Shown here piece by piece: positions 1-12,574 of a DNA stretch of 64,000 nucleotides. Made by a program: the position numbers and the translations under genes. The number at the start of each line of letters is the position of its first letter. Within the stretch, counting starts at the first letter, position 1. Below the pieces are notes generated by a model. The model saw only the letters and a list, made by a program, of their open reading frames with translations, searched no databases and had not been told where the DNA came from. Source of the stretch: Musa acuminata AAA Group (lineage: Eukaryota > Streptophyta > Magnoliopsida > Zingiberales > Musaceae); the NCBI RefSeq assembly GCF_036884655.1, contig NC_088356.1:12134001-12198000 (forward strand). Direction: 5' to 3'.

Positions 1-168
1 ATCCCCTAATTCATCCAACCCGATGTCCGATCATTGACTCCGGCCTAATTTTGATTCATCTTTAATCGTTTTTTCTTTCTTACGATCATAATTAGTCCTA
101 CATCACTTATCTCAGATTAGATCATTAATTCACCAATTGATATCATCATCAAAATTTAAGATTCAACA
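1..168 (-). repeat. 3' LTR end of element A (cut by window edge)
   Basis: This is the inner end of the left LTR of the outermost, minus-strand Sirevirus-like Copia element. On the plus strand it ends in AAGATTCAACA at 168, the same terminus seen in the solo LTR (14842) and in both LTRs of element D (26330 and 32169). A polypurine-tract-like stretch (minus strand; plus strand TCTCTCTATTTTTT) follows directly. The rest of the LTR lies outside the window, so its length and TSD cannot be read. Confidence 0.8.
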
Positions 169-1290
169 ATCTCTCTATTTTTTATGATGACAACCAATTG
201 ATGACAGAGTTAACCCTAACTCCCCCTATATATATGTCATATTGAGATAAAGCAAACTTGAATTCAAAAGAAATCATGACCTTTGAATTCAAGTGAAATT
301 ATTTCAATCATAGTGATCAAATGCAATATATCAAAATTTCATACATTGTGCATCATTATGGATTAAAGTCATCAAAATATAACATGCATAATTTCATCGT
401 CTTATGCATGATAATAAATTACTTTGGCCATAACCTACATGATACTAAAGCATTCATCATTTCTTGCATGATACTAAAATTAACATCATTTTGGGCATAA
501 CATTCATGATACTGAAGCACTATTTATCACTTTATGCATGATACCAAATTTAACATAACATATATGATATTAAAGTATTTTTTTAACCATTTATCATTTC
601 ATGCATAATACCACATTCAACATTGTTTTGGCATAATTTCAAAACACACTTCATTTCTCCCCCTTTGTCATCAACAAAAAGGACAATTATTCAACAATTT
701 ATGCAAGTATTTTACACTATTTAAGTAAGTTTTACACCAATTTATGCAAGCTAGCGAATTTATGAAATGAGAAGTTAAGCAATAACTTTGCAAGATAACT
801 CAGTTTGCTTCTTGAAATGGGCAAACTAGCATTATTGCTTTAGATGTGCAAGTTTTTTTTTCCTTTTGTCATAAAAATAAGAAGAAGAGGAAGAAGAAGA
901 AGGGAGGAATTCATTCATCATAGGAAAAATCAAGTTATAAGAACCAAATCTATGAAAAGATTTGAACCAAATCAAATCCATGAAAAAAATAAGTTTCATT
1001 GAATCAAACTTCTACTTTCGCATGGAGAAAGAATTCATCATAAAAGATCAAAATGTGCATACTAGTAATTTATGAATCAAATCCTTATTCTTGTAAATAG
1101 AAGGAAGATTATCATATAATAGAAATTGATTATCACATGAACGATCAAGTATATCAAAAGTCTATAAAAATTCTTCTTTAGTAAATTGCAAGAAGAAGGA
1201 ACGAAGGAAACGATCTCGATTTAAAAAGAAAACTCAAGTTACAAAAAACTAAGAAATCCGAAAAATGTGTAAAGGAATTCAAGCATTCAG
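169..1290 (-). other. Element A 3' non-coding spacer with PPT-like motifs
   Basis: This is AT-rich DNA between RNase H and the 3' LTR of element A, with no convincing ORF. PPT-like motifs in minus orientation (plus strand CTCCCCCTATA near 222 and TCTCCCCCTTTGTCATC at 657) repeat a pattern that recurs in element D. Some Sireviruses carry an env-like ORF here; none is seen. Confidence 0.6.
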
Positions 1291-2640
1291 AAGATTTAAC
1301 AGCCTAATTCTTTTCTAATAAAATTAAATTGTTCCTCATTTAAAGGTTTTATAAAAATATTAGCTAATCAATGTTTTATATCAATAAATTCTAAAGATAT
1401 ATTATTGTTATTAACATGATATTTAGTAAAATGATGCCTAATGTCAATATGTTTAGTTCTAGAGTGTCGAATGAGATTTTTTATTAAATATATTGCACTA
1501 GTATTATCACATTTTATAGGTATATTTTTCAAGTGAATTCTATAATCTTCCAAAATATTTTTCATCCATATAACTTGTACACAATACACACCTACTGCTA
1601 TATACTCAGATTCACTTGTAGATAATGCAACCGAGTTTTGTTTCTTGAAAGACCAAGAGATAAGTGCATGACCTAAGAGTTGACATGTTTCAAATGTACT
1701 TTTTCTATATATTTGACAACCAACAAAATCATCATCAGCATAAGTAAGTAACTCAAAGCTTTTGGATTTTGGATACCAATCCTAGATTAGGAGTTCCTTT
1801 TAGGTATCTAAAAATTCTTTTAACAACTTTTAAGTTAGATTACTTGGGATTAGATTGAAATCTAGCACATAGTCTAACACTAAATATAATATTAGGTCTA
1901 GTTGTTGTGAGATATAATAAATTACCTATTATACCCCTATAAGTTTTTTAATCAAAACATTCTTCATTAATGTCTATATCTAATTTTGTAGAAGTGCTCA
2001 TTGGTGTTTTAATAGCTTTGGCACTATCTATATTAAATCGTTTCAATAGATCTAAAGCATACTTAGTCTGACTAATAAAAATTACATCACTTAATTGTTT
2101 AATTTACAATCCTATGAAAAAAGTTAATTCGCCCTTAAGCTTGTTTCAAACTCTTGACTCATACTTTTGGCAAACAATTTATACAAAGATTTATTTGAAG
2201 AATCGAAAATGATATCATCTACATAAATTTGGACAATGAGAAAATTATTTTTAAAATATTTAATAAACAATGTAGTATCGACCTTACTTTTCATAAAATT
2301 ATTTTGAATTAGGAAAGAACTAAGCCTCTCATACCAAGCCCAAGGGCTTGTTTTAATCCGTAGAGAGCCTTAGATAACTTAAACACATGATTCGAAAAAA
2401 TTACTTTTTAAAATCCAGGTGGTTGTTCAATATAAACTTTTTCGGAAAGAAAGTTATTAAGAAAAACATGTTTAACATCTATTTGAAATAAATTATTATA
2501 ACTAGTATAGGCAAGGAGAATCCTTATGGCTTCAAGTCTAACTACATGAGCAAAGGTTTCTTCATAATCGATACATTCTTTTTTATTGAAACCTTTGACC
2601 ACTAGTCTAGCCTTATTTCTAACCATGATACAAAGTTTAA
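1291..2640 (-). pseudogene. Element A reverse transcriptase and RNase H remnant
   Basis: The minus strand encodes broken Copia reverse transcriptase and RNase H. The stretch at 2408-2626 reads as RT with NKARLVVKGF and QIDVKHVFLN (the usual form is [10 protein letters not shown]). The catalytic YVDD is readable near 2206-2238 in another frame. RNase H C-terminal sequence ending in HIDIRHHFTKYHV lies at 1368-1589. Several in-frame stops and frame shifts separate the blocks, so no functional polyprotein is possible. Family assignment is firm, lineage less so. Confidence 0.85.
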
Positions 2641-3860
2641 CTTGCTTATTTCTAAAGACCTATTTAGTACTAATTACCAAATAGTCACTAGGTCTAAGAA
2701 TAAGCTTCCATACTTTATTTCTCTCAAATTGATTTAATTCCTCATGCATTGCAAAGACCCATGAATCATCTTTTAGGGCTTCATCAATGCATTTTGATTC
2801 AATTTGTGACAAAAATGTCGCATTCACATAAATTTTTTTAAAAGAAGAACAAGTTCTAACACATTTTGATGTATCTCCAATGATTAATCCTTAGGATGAG
2901 CATCTATATACTTTCAATCCTTAGGTAAAGATTTTTTGGAAGAAGATGCATCCAAGTTGCTTGGGGGAGGAGATTTTTCATTCAAATTTAAGCCATCAAA
3001 ATCAAAATCATCATCAAAACTATTTTTCTTAAATTCGGGAAGCTCATTAAAAAAAACATGAATGGATTAATCTATAACCAAACTTCTTTTTATTAAAGAC
3101 ACAAAAGGCTTTAGAAATAGAGGAATAACCAAGAAAAATACATTTATCGGATTTAGCATCAAATTCTTTTAAGGCATCTTTTTCATTTAAAATAAAACAT
3201 TTACAATCAGAAACTTTAACATATGAAATATTGGGTCTTCTATTGTTCCACAATTCATAGAGAGTTTTGGAAAGTAATGATCTTACGAGAACTCTGTTCA
3301 TGACATAGCATGTCATGTTAATGACTTTGGCCCAAAAATATTTGGGTAGACTATGATCGTTTAACATGGTTCTTGTCATTTCTTTTCTTGTAAGCTTCTA
3401 TTTTTTCTTTTAACTACTCCATTTTGTTATGGATTTCTTGGAGTTGAGAAATTATAGTTGTACCCATTTAACTCAAAAAATTTTAAAATCATGGTTTTAA
3501 AATTCACTACCATGATTACTATGAATAGATAAAATCATAAAATCATTTTCATTTTGAACATGTTTACAAAATTTTGAGAAACATTTAAAATAATTACTTT
3601 TGTGAGCCAAGAAGTATGTCCAAGTGTATCTACTAAAATCATCAACAATTACAAAGACACATTTACTACCTCTTAGACTTATTGTATCAATTGGGTCCAA
3701 ATAAATCCATATAGATCAATTGTAGTAGTCTAGAAGTGCTTATTGAATTCTTTGATTTGAAACTACTTTTTATTTGTTTTCCTAGTTGGCATGCATAATA
3801 AACTTTGTCTTTGACAAATTTCATTTTAAACATACCTCTTACAAGTTCTTTAGTTATAAT
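2641..3860 (-). pseudogene. Element A integrase remnant
   Basis: Integrase core fragments are on the minus strand. At 3497-3700 the segment containing FVIVDDFSRYTWTYFL and the following SNHGSEF (usual SDHGGEF) is the catalytic core. At 3047-3379 the sequence YFWAKVINMTCYVMNRVL and KCIFLGYSSISKAFCVFN is the C-terminal part of the domain. Stops separate the two. The 2641-3046 part is the degraded link to the RT. This is a non-functional relic. Confidence 0.8.
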
Positions 3861-4330
3861 TTATGAAATTGGTTTCATACTTGCATGACCTAATTTTCTA
3901 TGCCAAAGACGTGTATCATCATTTAAAACAAAAAAGTAAGTTTCATTACAAAACTCATCAAGATTAATTGTATCGATATTGTTGGTCCTTAAGGCAATCA
4001 AAAATCTATTTATGTGTGATATTTCTATAATGCAAGTATTAGATTCAAACTTGATGTTGTAACATTTATCACATAATTGACTAATGATTAGGAACTTATG
4101 CTTTAAACTATCTATTAATGAAATATTTTCAATCAAAAAGATTGATTTGTTATCTATATTTTCTTTTCCAATAAATTTTCCTTTGTTGTTGTCTCCGAAG
4201 GTGACAAATCCTTCGTCTTGGCTAGTGAGCTTAAAGAAGTGTATTGGATCGTCGATCATGTGCCTTAAGCATCCACTATCAAGGTACCATCTCTTGCTCC
4301 TAGCTTGTGATTATAGATATGATATATCTA
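3861..4330 (-). pseudogene. Element A protease and GAG-pre-integrase remnant
   Basis: The minus strand reads RWYLDSGCLRHMIDDP near 4250-4300, holding the aspartic protease DSG motif. Protease sequence such as LKHKFLIISQLCDKCYNIKF follows, then LWHRKLGHASMKPIS, the start of the GAG-pre-integrase zinc-binding region. One frame is open for 132 codons, but it is disconnected from gag upstream and integrase downstream by stops. Confidence 0.8.
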
Positions 4331-4768
4331 CAAGAAATGAGGTTTTTTTTAGGTATTCATTTAGCCTTGTGTTCCTCATAAATAGATCTACCTATCATTG
4401 AGTGATTTAGGGTTCCTTTAGGAACCCAAACTAATTTGTGTAAACTAAATCTTTTAAATGAACATTTGTAGGCAAAATGACCATATTTTATATAAAAAAT
4501 TATATTTTTCTCTAGATGAGACATGTAATGTAGATCCTTTTATGAAGATAGTTGGCTTTTATTGAGTATTACTCATAAAGCCAATTCCTTCCTTTCTATG
4601 AACATAACCCTTATTAACAAGGATCATGTTTAGATATTTATTTCCTATTTTAAAATTTTCTAACATTTCTTGTAGTAAAGCATTTTCTTTCTTAAGTGAA
4701 TCTATCTCATCACACTTAGTGCAAGAAGCTAGCATACTATCATCGTGCTCATTTTTTAATTTATCAAA
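4331..4768 (-). pseudogene. Element A gag C-terminal remnant
   Basis: The minus-strand translation near 4760-4620 has the charged coiled-coil gag tail, with text such as KLKNEHDDSMLASCTKCDEID and LKKENALLQEMLENFKIGN. A degraded second zinc knuckle (YGHFAYKCSFK) lies near 4430-4510. The text joins directly to the gag piece at 14942-15094 across the insertion of element B, which supports the nesting model. Confidence 0.75.
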
Positions 4769-6378
4769 TGTTGAAAAATCTTGGAGGCGACATTACATGC
4801 GTAGCGGAATAACAGAAAACAAAATCCTCTATTTCCCAAAGATTTGTTCGTCGTTATGCGAAGATTAGTGTGCAAAGATCCGCGAAACTTAAAACTGCAT
4901 ATAGAGTAGATTGTGTTACATAGGGAGATCGTATATCCTTGAATCCTTGCAGATCTCTAGGAGAGGGTGAAGGAGGTCAAGTGCCCTCCTCTCTAGTGGT
5001 GATCCACACAGTAGGCTGTGATGGTGCTCTTCAAAACTCCAGGCCTGCTCTGAGGTGGAGAAGGGAGGAGGAGAGTAGGAGAGGTAAGCAAAAGCTCTAG
5101 CCTATGAACCACTGAATCCCTCATATTTGTAGAGATCCCTTGTTAATTAAACCCTAATGGATCCTTCCCTATTGGGTATTAGATCTTTATCCAACTACCC
5201 AAGCCTATTAAATTAATGGATCTCTATCCAATAATCTCTTATGAGCTTTTATTGGATCTTGTCCATGGGATCCAATAATTCAGAGGCTTATTGGATATCA
5301 AATAAGCTGGGGGGTCCGGCGGATATCTCATATCTAAATCTCTACTCATCGCAATGTCTACCATATGTATGTAACCCTCTAGGCCCAATATCAAGCTGGT
5401 CGTAAGTCATATATGTCAGAACTCCTTTTGGCTCAGTGAATTATTATGGAGATAATAATTCACTCGACTCATCGACTGGGGACGTACTAGGCCAATACGT
5501 CATAGTCCCCAGATGATATAGGGAAATCCAATCCATTGGACATATCTGTCCTCAGTTACCATGTACCTATAGTCCCGCATCCATCTAATATCCCAGAGAC
5601 CATATACTGGGCATGGTGTTGTCAAACCCATATGGTTTCTTCTCGAGTCTTGCTCTAATTGTATTCTCCTAGTGAATTATTTCTCTCTCAATCCGAATGA
5701 CCATGGCTAGGGATTTGTCTGAGCAAGAACATATGAGATATTCCTCTCATGATATCGAGAGTGGATGATCCTTAATCGACACTCAATAGCCCTGGTAAGG
5801 TTGACTACCACTCCCGATGATCGATTGTACTAGATCTGAAACATCCAAACCTATAAGTCTGATATCAAAGAATGGAGCACTCATATATGAAATCCTTGGT
5901 GTCTCAAGTCTAAGGACCAAATACACCACTAGGACTACGAAATCGCTGTCTGACAATAAGGTATCATCAACCATCCAACATTCCATAAGTGGATCAATCA
6001 GTGAACTCATTCTCCAATGAGCACCTGTACTGTATCCCTAGTGTCCCTACACGAGCAGCTATGAGACCAGCTGCATCTATCATATGGACGAGTATATAGC
6101 ACACTAGTCTGTCCGGTTATCTCGATGTCCCTCTCGAGTAACCTATGACCTGGATTATTTAGGATCTATGTTTAAAGGCGAATCGGTCTCATTATTGTTA
6201 TCTTATCACGATCCGATTCCCATTGCACAGATCCAAGGACATCACAATATATACATGTATATATGCAATAGTAAATATAAAATGATAAATGCTAAAATAT
6301 AATAAGCAAAACGACTGCGTGTCAAGTCACACATGCTATCACTCACGTGATTGGCTTGTTGGGCACCTATGACTAGCA
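4769..6378 (-). repeat. Element B 3' LTR
   Basis: This LTR is 1610 bp, from TGTTGAAAAATCTTGGAGG to CTATGACTAGCA on the plus strand. It matches the interrupted right LTR at 11559-14936 and, in reverse orientation, the LTRs of element C. A candidate TATA box on the minus strand lies near 5130. The PPT-like purine tract (plus strand ATCTCCCATTTGACC) begins at 6379. Confidence 0.9.
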
Positions 6379-8045
6379 ATCTCCCATTTGACCTAACGCA
6401 AATTACCTATGTGTTTGATCCCCATCAGACCCTTGTAACGCTCAAAGACAATTTGAGACAATGTCTTTGTTAGTGGATCTGCAATGTTTTATTCGGATGT
6501 AACTCTTTCCACTACTACATCTCCTCCGGTCACGATCTCTTTGATCAGGTGGAACCTCCTCAGAATATGCTTAGATTTCTGATAAGACCTGGGTTCCTTC
6601 GCTTGAGCAATCGCCCGGTTGTTATCGTAATATAAGGAAATCGGCTCCTCACTACCCGACATGACTCCCAGATCTGTGATGAACTTCTTCATCCAAACTA
6701 TCTCTTTTGCTGCCTCTACTACAGCAATGTACTCTGCCTCTGTGGTTGAGTCAGCAGTAGTATCTTGCTTAGAACTCTTCTAGTATACCGCTCCTCCATT
6801 TAAGGTGTACACATATCCTGAATTTGACTTGCTATCATCGACATCAGACTGAAAACTTGAGTCTGTGTAGCCTTCAACCATGAGGCTACTACCTCCATAT
6901 ACTAGTAAAAGATCCTTAGTCCTTCTCAAGTACTTAAGAATATACTTTATTACTTTCCAGTGCTCCAAGCTTGGATCCGCCTGATACTTGCTAGTGACAC
7001 TCAGAGTATGCGCTATATCAGGCCTGGTATATAGCATGATATATATAATAGGGCCTATCATTGAGGCATAGGGTATCATATCCATGTTCGCCCTTTCTTT
7101 AGGAGTCTTTGGGGATATACTCTTAGAAAGTGATATCCCATGTCTCATCGGTATGATACCTCTCTAGGAATTTTTCATGCCAAACCTTTTGGCAATATTG
7201 TCTATGTACCTAGACTGGGACAAGCTAAGCATCCTCTTGGATCTATCTCTATGGATCTGAATTCCTAATATATAGGATGCTTCCCCTAAGTCCTTCATGG
7301 AGAAGTATCTAGATAACCAAGTCTTTATTGTAGATAGCATTCCTACATCATTCCCAATGATCAAGATATCAGCCACATATAACACCAAAAAGGTGATAGC
7401 TCTCCCACTTACTTTCCTGTACACACAAGGCTCATCTTCGTTTTTAACGAAGTCATAAGATCTGATTGCCTCATCAAATCTTATGTTCCAACTTCGGAAA
7501 GCTTACTTTAGTTCATAAATGGATCTAAGCAACCTGCATACCTTATCTAGGCAGTCCTTGGACATGAATCCCTCGGGTTGTATCATATACACCTCCTCCT
7601 CGAGGTTCCCATTGAGGAATGCAGTTTTCACATCCATCTGTCAGATCTTATAATTATATTGTGCTGCAATAACCAATAGAATTCAGATGGATTTTAGCAT
7701 TGCTATGGGTGAGAAGGTTTCGTCATAGTCAACACATTACCTTTGACGATACCCCTTAGCCACTAGCCTTGCTTTATTGGTCTCTACCTTTCTATCTACT
7801 CTGATCTTTTTCTTAAAGATCCACTTGCAACCGATGGATACAATACCCTCAAGTATATCAACTAGGTTCCAAACCTTGTTGGAGTACATGAAATCCATCT
7901 CAGAATTCATGGCTTCTTGCCACTTCCCGGAGTTTATACTTATAATAGCCTCATCATAAGTCTGAGGATCAATATCCTCAACGCTAATATATCCCACATA
8001 TCTCTCAGGAGGATGAGATACTCTGCCGGACCTATGTAAAGTTAG
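6379..8045 (-). pseudogene. Element B reverse transcriptase and RNase H remnant
   Basis: Minus-strand blocks in Copia order are: RT start at 7737-7997 (WIFKKKIRVDRKVETNKARL), RT palm at 7164-7424 where the catalytic site reads YVADIL in place of YVDDIL, and RT end and RNase H at 6780-7148 and 6489-6692 (RPDIAHTLSVTSKYQADP; ending in KHILRRFHLIKEIV). Stops and frame changes separate the blocks. The change in the catalytic YVDD box and the broken frames rule out activity. Confidence 0.88.
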
Positions 8046-8995
8046 AACTTATGTATTAGGTAACTGAACAGACTCAGGCTGTAGGGTGGTGCTTGAGCTA
8101 GGTTCTCCAACCTTGCTCAACTCTATCATGCTCCCACTGTCTCTACCAAGAATGTGTTCCTTCTCAAGGAACATCGCTCTCTTGGCTATAAAGACCTTTT
8201 GGTCCTCGAGATGATAGAAATAATACCCACAAGTTTCTTTGGAGTATCCCACAAACTTGCATCATTCCGACCTTGATTCCAACTTATCGGGGTTGTGTCT
8301 TTTAACGTGGGCAGGGCAACCCCAAATCTTAACAACCTTAAGATCGGACTTCTTCCCTTTCTATATCTCATATGGTGTAGACACTATCTACTTTGTTGGA
8401 ACTCTATTCAGAAGGTAAGCTGCAGTCTCTAAGACATATCCCTAGAATGAGATGGATAGGTTAGCGAAACTCATCATGGACCGTACCATACCTAACAGCA
8501 TACGATTTCTCCTTTCAAACATATCATTGAATTGAGATGTACAAGGAGGTGTCCATTGGGATAAAACCTCACGGTCCTTGAGGAACTGGGTAAACTCTAT
8601 ACTTAAGTACTCACCTTCTCGATCTGATCGAATAGTCTTGATACTCTTTCCAATCTGGTTCTCCACTTCATTCTTATACTCTTTGAATTTCTCAAAGGCC
8701 TCAGACTTGTACTTCATTAAGTACACATATCTATACCTTGAGAAATCATCAGTGAAGGTAATGAAGTAGGAGTAACTATCAATGACATGAGTTGACATGG
8801 GTCCACATACATCACTATGTATGAGATCCAGTAACTCAGTGGCTTTCTTTTCAGTTCCAGTAAATGAAAAGTTAGTCATTTTTCCACGAAAGCAAGGCTC
8901 ACAAGTTGTATATGACTCAGTCGTATGGATCATATATCCATCCTTTAGTAATTTTTGAATCATTCCCTCATGGATGTGACCTAGCTTACAATGCT
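8046..8995 (-). pseudogene. Element B integrase remnant
   Basis: The minus strand at 8442-8963 holds a 173-codon open piece of the integrase core. It has the C-terminal half of the zinc motif (CEPCFRGK), HSDVCGPMST, TDDFSRYRYVYL, SDREGEYLS and FERRNRML, so the three acidic catalytic positions are present although flanking residues are altered (FNDMFERR in place of LNGVSERR). The downstream part at 8049-8371 (GYSKETCGYYFYHLEDQKVF) is in other frames. Confidence 0.85.
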
Positions 8996-9240
8996 ATAAG
9001 TATGCACTGTTCACCTCATTTCGTCTTCTCTTAGGCACACTTACATTCATGATATATGGAGCAGTGTTTAGCATAAACAAACTATTATGCAATATTCCTC
9101 TCATGAATCTCTAAGGCTTTGCTAGAATCTACAACAAATTATAGATGTGATAAGCAACACTGATATCCAATACCAATGCACTATAACAAAAATCTGACAA
9201 TTGGAGATTGATCATGAATGTACCTGAATCTTCTCTAAGC
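8996..9240 (-). pseudogene. Element B protease remnant
   Basis: The minus-strand text near 9110-9190 reads LVLDISVAYHIYNLL, the counterpart of LDTGSAYHICNSL in element C. The protease active-site triad D-T/S-G is changed to DIS and stops follow. Part of the protease domain present in element C at 19790-20074 is missing here. Confidence 0.65.
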
Positions 9241-10043
9241 TTATGTTTCTCCCTCTTTGCAAGGTATTCTTTACAGTTCCTCTTCCAGTGCTCATCTTTG
9301 CCATAGTGGAAGTACTAGCCTTTGTTCTTTACCGGATCTTTCTTAGTAATCTTTGCTTTACCTGGTCTGCCCTTGCCCTTGACCTTCTTAAGGGACTTTT
9401 CTGCTTTCCTTTTCTTTTTGGTCTCACCAGTGTAGAGAACTAGTTTCTCATTTTTGATAGTGCTCTCTACCTCCCTCAACATATTGAGGAGCTTCGGGAG
9501 AGTCACCTCAAGCTTGTTTATATTAAAATTCATTATGAACTGTGAAAAGGAATCTGGTAGGGACTGAAGCACAATGTCCGCACATAAGTTATCCTCTAGG
9601 ATCATTCCTAGACCTGTGAGTTTTTCTATCCACTCAATCATTTTTAGGACATGGTTCTGAACCGGTGTCCCCTTGGTCATCGTAGCGTGGAAGAGGCTCT
9701 TGGATATCTCATATCACTGAGTCCTTCCCTATTCCTTAAATAGTTTATGGACATGTAGGAGAATGGATCTGGCATCCATCTTTTCATGTTGTCTCTATAA
9801 CTTAGGAGTCATAGAGCCCATCATGTAACACTAAGTAAGAGTGGAGTCATCAATATACTTCATATAGCGAGCAATCTTATGCTCCCTTATCCCTTCCTTA
9901 AGTGTAGGCATCACTATATCAAGGACGTACTCTATTTTCTCCGTCGTGAGAATAATTCTTAAGTTGTGGAGCCAATCCGTATAATTTGGATCAGTGAGGC
10001 GGTTGACATCAAGTATGCAATGTAAGGGATTTGAAAGCGATAT
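9241..10043 (-). pseudogene. Element B gag remnant
   Basis: The minus strand encodes the gag counterpart of the one at 18828 in element C. It includes [40 protein letters not shown] and a lysine-rich tail at 9315-9680. The expected start codon is changed: the codon aligning with the ATG of element C (complement of 10041-10043) is ATA. Further stops lie upstream of 9680. Confidence 0.8.
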
Positions 10044-10242
10044 TTTTTTAAAAAAAATAAAGATACAGTAGAAATAAATAACATGCAGATTTTATAAAAA
10101 TAAACAATCAAGATATGGACTTCTATCTTAATATGCTCCCACTATTTTACTGGCGAGTCACGCGACGCCCTCAGCACGTGAAACGAAAGTCTCCGGCAGA
10201 CTTCTAGTGGGGATCAGGATCTAATCAGCGTCTTAGTATAAC

Positions 10243-10533
10243 CTCAAGGGACTCGACCAATCACACTAAGCTCAATAGGTAGGCAACTCTTGCCAATCAC
10301 CTCCTTGTGATTCTCATCTTGTTTGGCCTCTGAATCACCATGGTCTCGAGGGACTCGACCAACCATGATATTCGGTTAAGTCAAGACTATCATTACAAGA
10401 TGAGTCTGAATTGATGATATACCCTCGAGGGACTCGACTAAGCATACTATGTCCTTAGGTCATTGGTGACATCTCTATGTCGTAGGCAAGATAGTGAATC
10501 GCGATGTAGGTGAGCCTCGAGAGACTCGACCAA
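10243..10533 (-). repeat. Four-fold hairpin motif in element B leader
   Basis: Four copies of the 18-nt motif TTGGTCGAGTCCCTCGAG (minus strand) lie at 10243-10260, 10345-10362, 10424-10441 and 10516-10533, with zero to two mismatches. Its core TCGAG-TCC-CTCGA is a perfect 5-bp inverted repeat. The same four-copy array with similar spacing lies just upstream of gag in element C (18339-18631). Confidence 0.8.
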
Positions 10534-10979
10534 CTCAACCTTCACCGGGAATCGGTCCCTACCTATAACAATGGAAGGCCACGCAGCTCAATCTAATTGC
10601 CTCACGTTTACCAACTTAATATTATCGAGAGAGGGGTTTCTATGATTTGGTCTCCTAATATGACATGTCACACATATACATATTTAATATATATCTACAT
10701 CGCACACAAATATATATATACATATCTAGTAGGTGTATAAGTAATCACACCAGATAAACATGGACCACAGCCTAATGTGATCAGGCCTGAGCCAGTGGAC
10801 CTAATCACTTACATCAAGATCTATGTGGGCAGCGGTGCATCTCCATGCCTTGTGATCATCCATCTCGCCCTCCTTTGAGGGGTATTTTTATAATTTAGAT
10901 AAAAAGATAGAATCTAGAATTTTTGAAATTCTAAGGGGGTAAAACTATCTTTTGCCCAAGAATGCCCTAATTTATTTCT

Positions 10980-11470
10980 CCCCTGCTACTGCAGCCACCG
11001 CCGCCACCCTACCAGCGACGGGCTGGGCAGCGGGGGGCGGGGGTGCTGCCCTTGCCTGCGGGTGACTCGCCTACGGGCGACACCGCCCTTGCAGGTGGGC
11101 ACCCCCACAGGCGGGCGCCCCTACTGGCACCGCCACCTCCGCGGGCGGTTCTGCCCACGGGGCAACCCCCGCAAGCGGTACTGCCACGCCGAGCGACTAC
11201 CCCTACGGGGGATTTTACCCGCGAGAGCAGCGGCCGCAAGCGTTGTTGCCCTACAGTGCCTCAGCCCGCAGGCGCAGGCACCTCGCCTTGTAGCGCCTCT
11301 GCCCGCGGGCGCAGGCGCCGCCCTTGCACGCGGGCATTGTGCCTGTGCGCAGGTGGCCACCATGCCTATGGCCCTACCTACGGGCACGGCTGCAGGGGGC
11401 CTGCCTGCACGTAGATGGCAGCACTGCCATTTGCAACGGCAGCAAGGGCAGCAACAGTTGCTGCCCTTTC
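10980..11470 (-). other. GC-rich leader segment of element B
   Basis: This is a strongly GC-rich block inside an AT-rich element, between PBS and gag, built of variants of GCGGGC/GCAGG words. Open frames occur on both strands simply because stop codons are rare in such DNA. Element C has an equivalent block at 17110-17540. The 21-nt palindrome (arms GGGCAGCAAC and GTTGCTGCCC around one A) sits at 11446-11466. The coding frames here do not resemble any retrotransposon protein. Confidence 0.7.
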
Positions 11471-11545
11471 TCGCTTTTGATGCCAAAAGTTTTTCCAAAG
11501 CACAACACACGTAGTTTAAAACCAATATATCGCATGAACAACCTA

Positions 11546-11557
11546 GCTTTGATACCA
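11546..11557 (-). promoter_or_regulatory. Primer-binding site of element B
   Basis: The complement of GCTTTGATACCA gives TGGTATCAAAGC, one nucleotide from the 5' LTR end at 11559. It matches the 3' end of initiator methionine tRNA with minor change, as usual for plant Copia elements. Confidence 0.85.
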
Positions 11558-12112
11558 CTGTTGAAAAATCTTGAGGGCGACATTATATGCGCAGCGAAAG
11601 AATAGAAAATAAAATCTCCAATTTTTCAAAGATTTGTTCGTCATTGTGTGAAGATTGGTGCGCAAAGATCCACAAAACTTAAAACTGCGTATAGAGTAGA
11701 TTGTGTTGCCTAGGGAGATCGTATATCTCTGAATCATTGCAGATCTCTAAGAGAGAGTGAAGGAGGTCAAGTGCCCTCCTCTCTAGCGGTGATCCATACA
11801 ACAGGGCTGTGATGACGCTCCTCAAAATATTAGGCCTGCTCTGAGGTAGAGAAGGGGGGAGGAGAATAGGAGAGGCAAGCAAAGGCTCTAACCTATGAAC
11901 CACTGAATCCCTCCTATTTATAGAGGTCCCCTATCAACTTAACCCTAATGGATCCTCCCTTATTGGCATTGGATCTTCATCCAATTATCCAAGCCTCTTA
12001 GATTAATGGATCTCTATCCAATACATAAGCTTTTATTGGATCTCGTCCATGGGATCCAATAATTCATGGGCTTATTGGATATCTAATAAGATATGGGGTC
12101 TGACGGATATCT

Positions 12113-12574
12113 CATATCCGAACCTCTACTCATCTCAACACCTACCATATGTGTATGACCCTCTAGGCCTAATATTAAGCTAGTCATAAATCATACCTAT
12201 CAGAACTCCTTCTGGCTCAGTAAATTATTATCTCCATAATAATTCACTCGACTCATCGACTACGGGCATACTATGCCACTACGCCGCAGTCCTCAAACGA
12301 TATAGGGGAATCCAATCCATTATACCTATCTATCCTCAGTTATCATATCCGAACCTCTACTCATCGCAATGCCTACCATATGTGTGTGACCCTCTAGGCC
12401 CAATATCGAGCTGGCCGTGAGTCATACCTGTCAGAACTCCTTCTAACTCAGTGAATTATTATCTCTGTAATAATTCACTCGACTCATCGACTACGGACGT
12501 ACTAGGCCACTACGCCATAGTCCCTAGACGATACAGGGGAATCTAATCCATTGGACCTGTCTGTCCTCAGTTAC
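12113..12574. repeat. 231-bp tandem duplication in element B 5' LTR
   Basis: Two adjacent copies begin with CATATCCGAACCTCTACTCAT at 12113 and CATATCC at 12344. Both run through the same LTR text (CTCTAGGCC, AATTATTATCTC, CAGTCC or TAGTCC, ATCCAATCCATT). The partner LTR (4769-6378) and the LTRs of element C have a single copy. The copies differ at many positions, so the event is not recent. Confidence 0.8.

Noticed and set aside
169..1290. Possible env-like gene in the 3' region of element A
   Set aside because: No frame of useful length and no signal peptide or membrane segment could be found.
11009..11558. Several long overlapping frames on both strands in the GC-rich block
   Set aside because: They come from GC-rich low-complexity leader DNA of element B. 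They are open in several frames at once and match no protein family; the equivalent block in element C has different translations.
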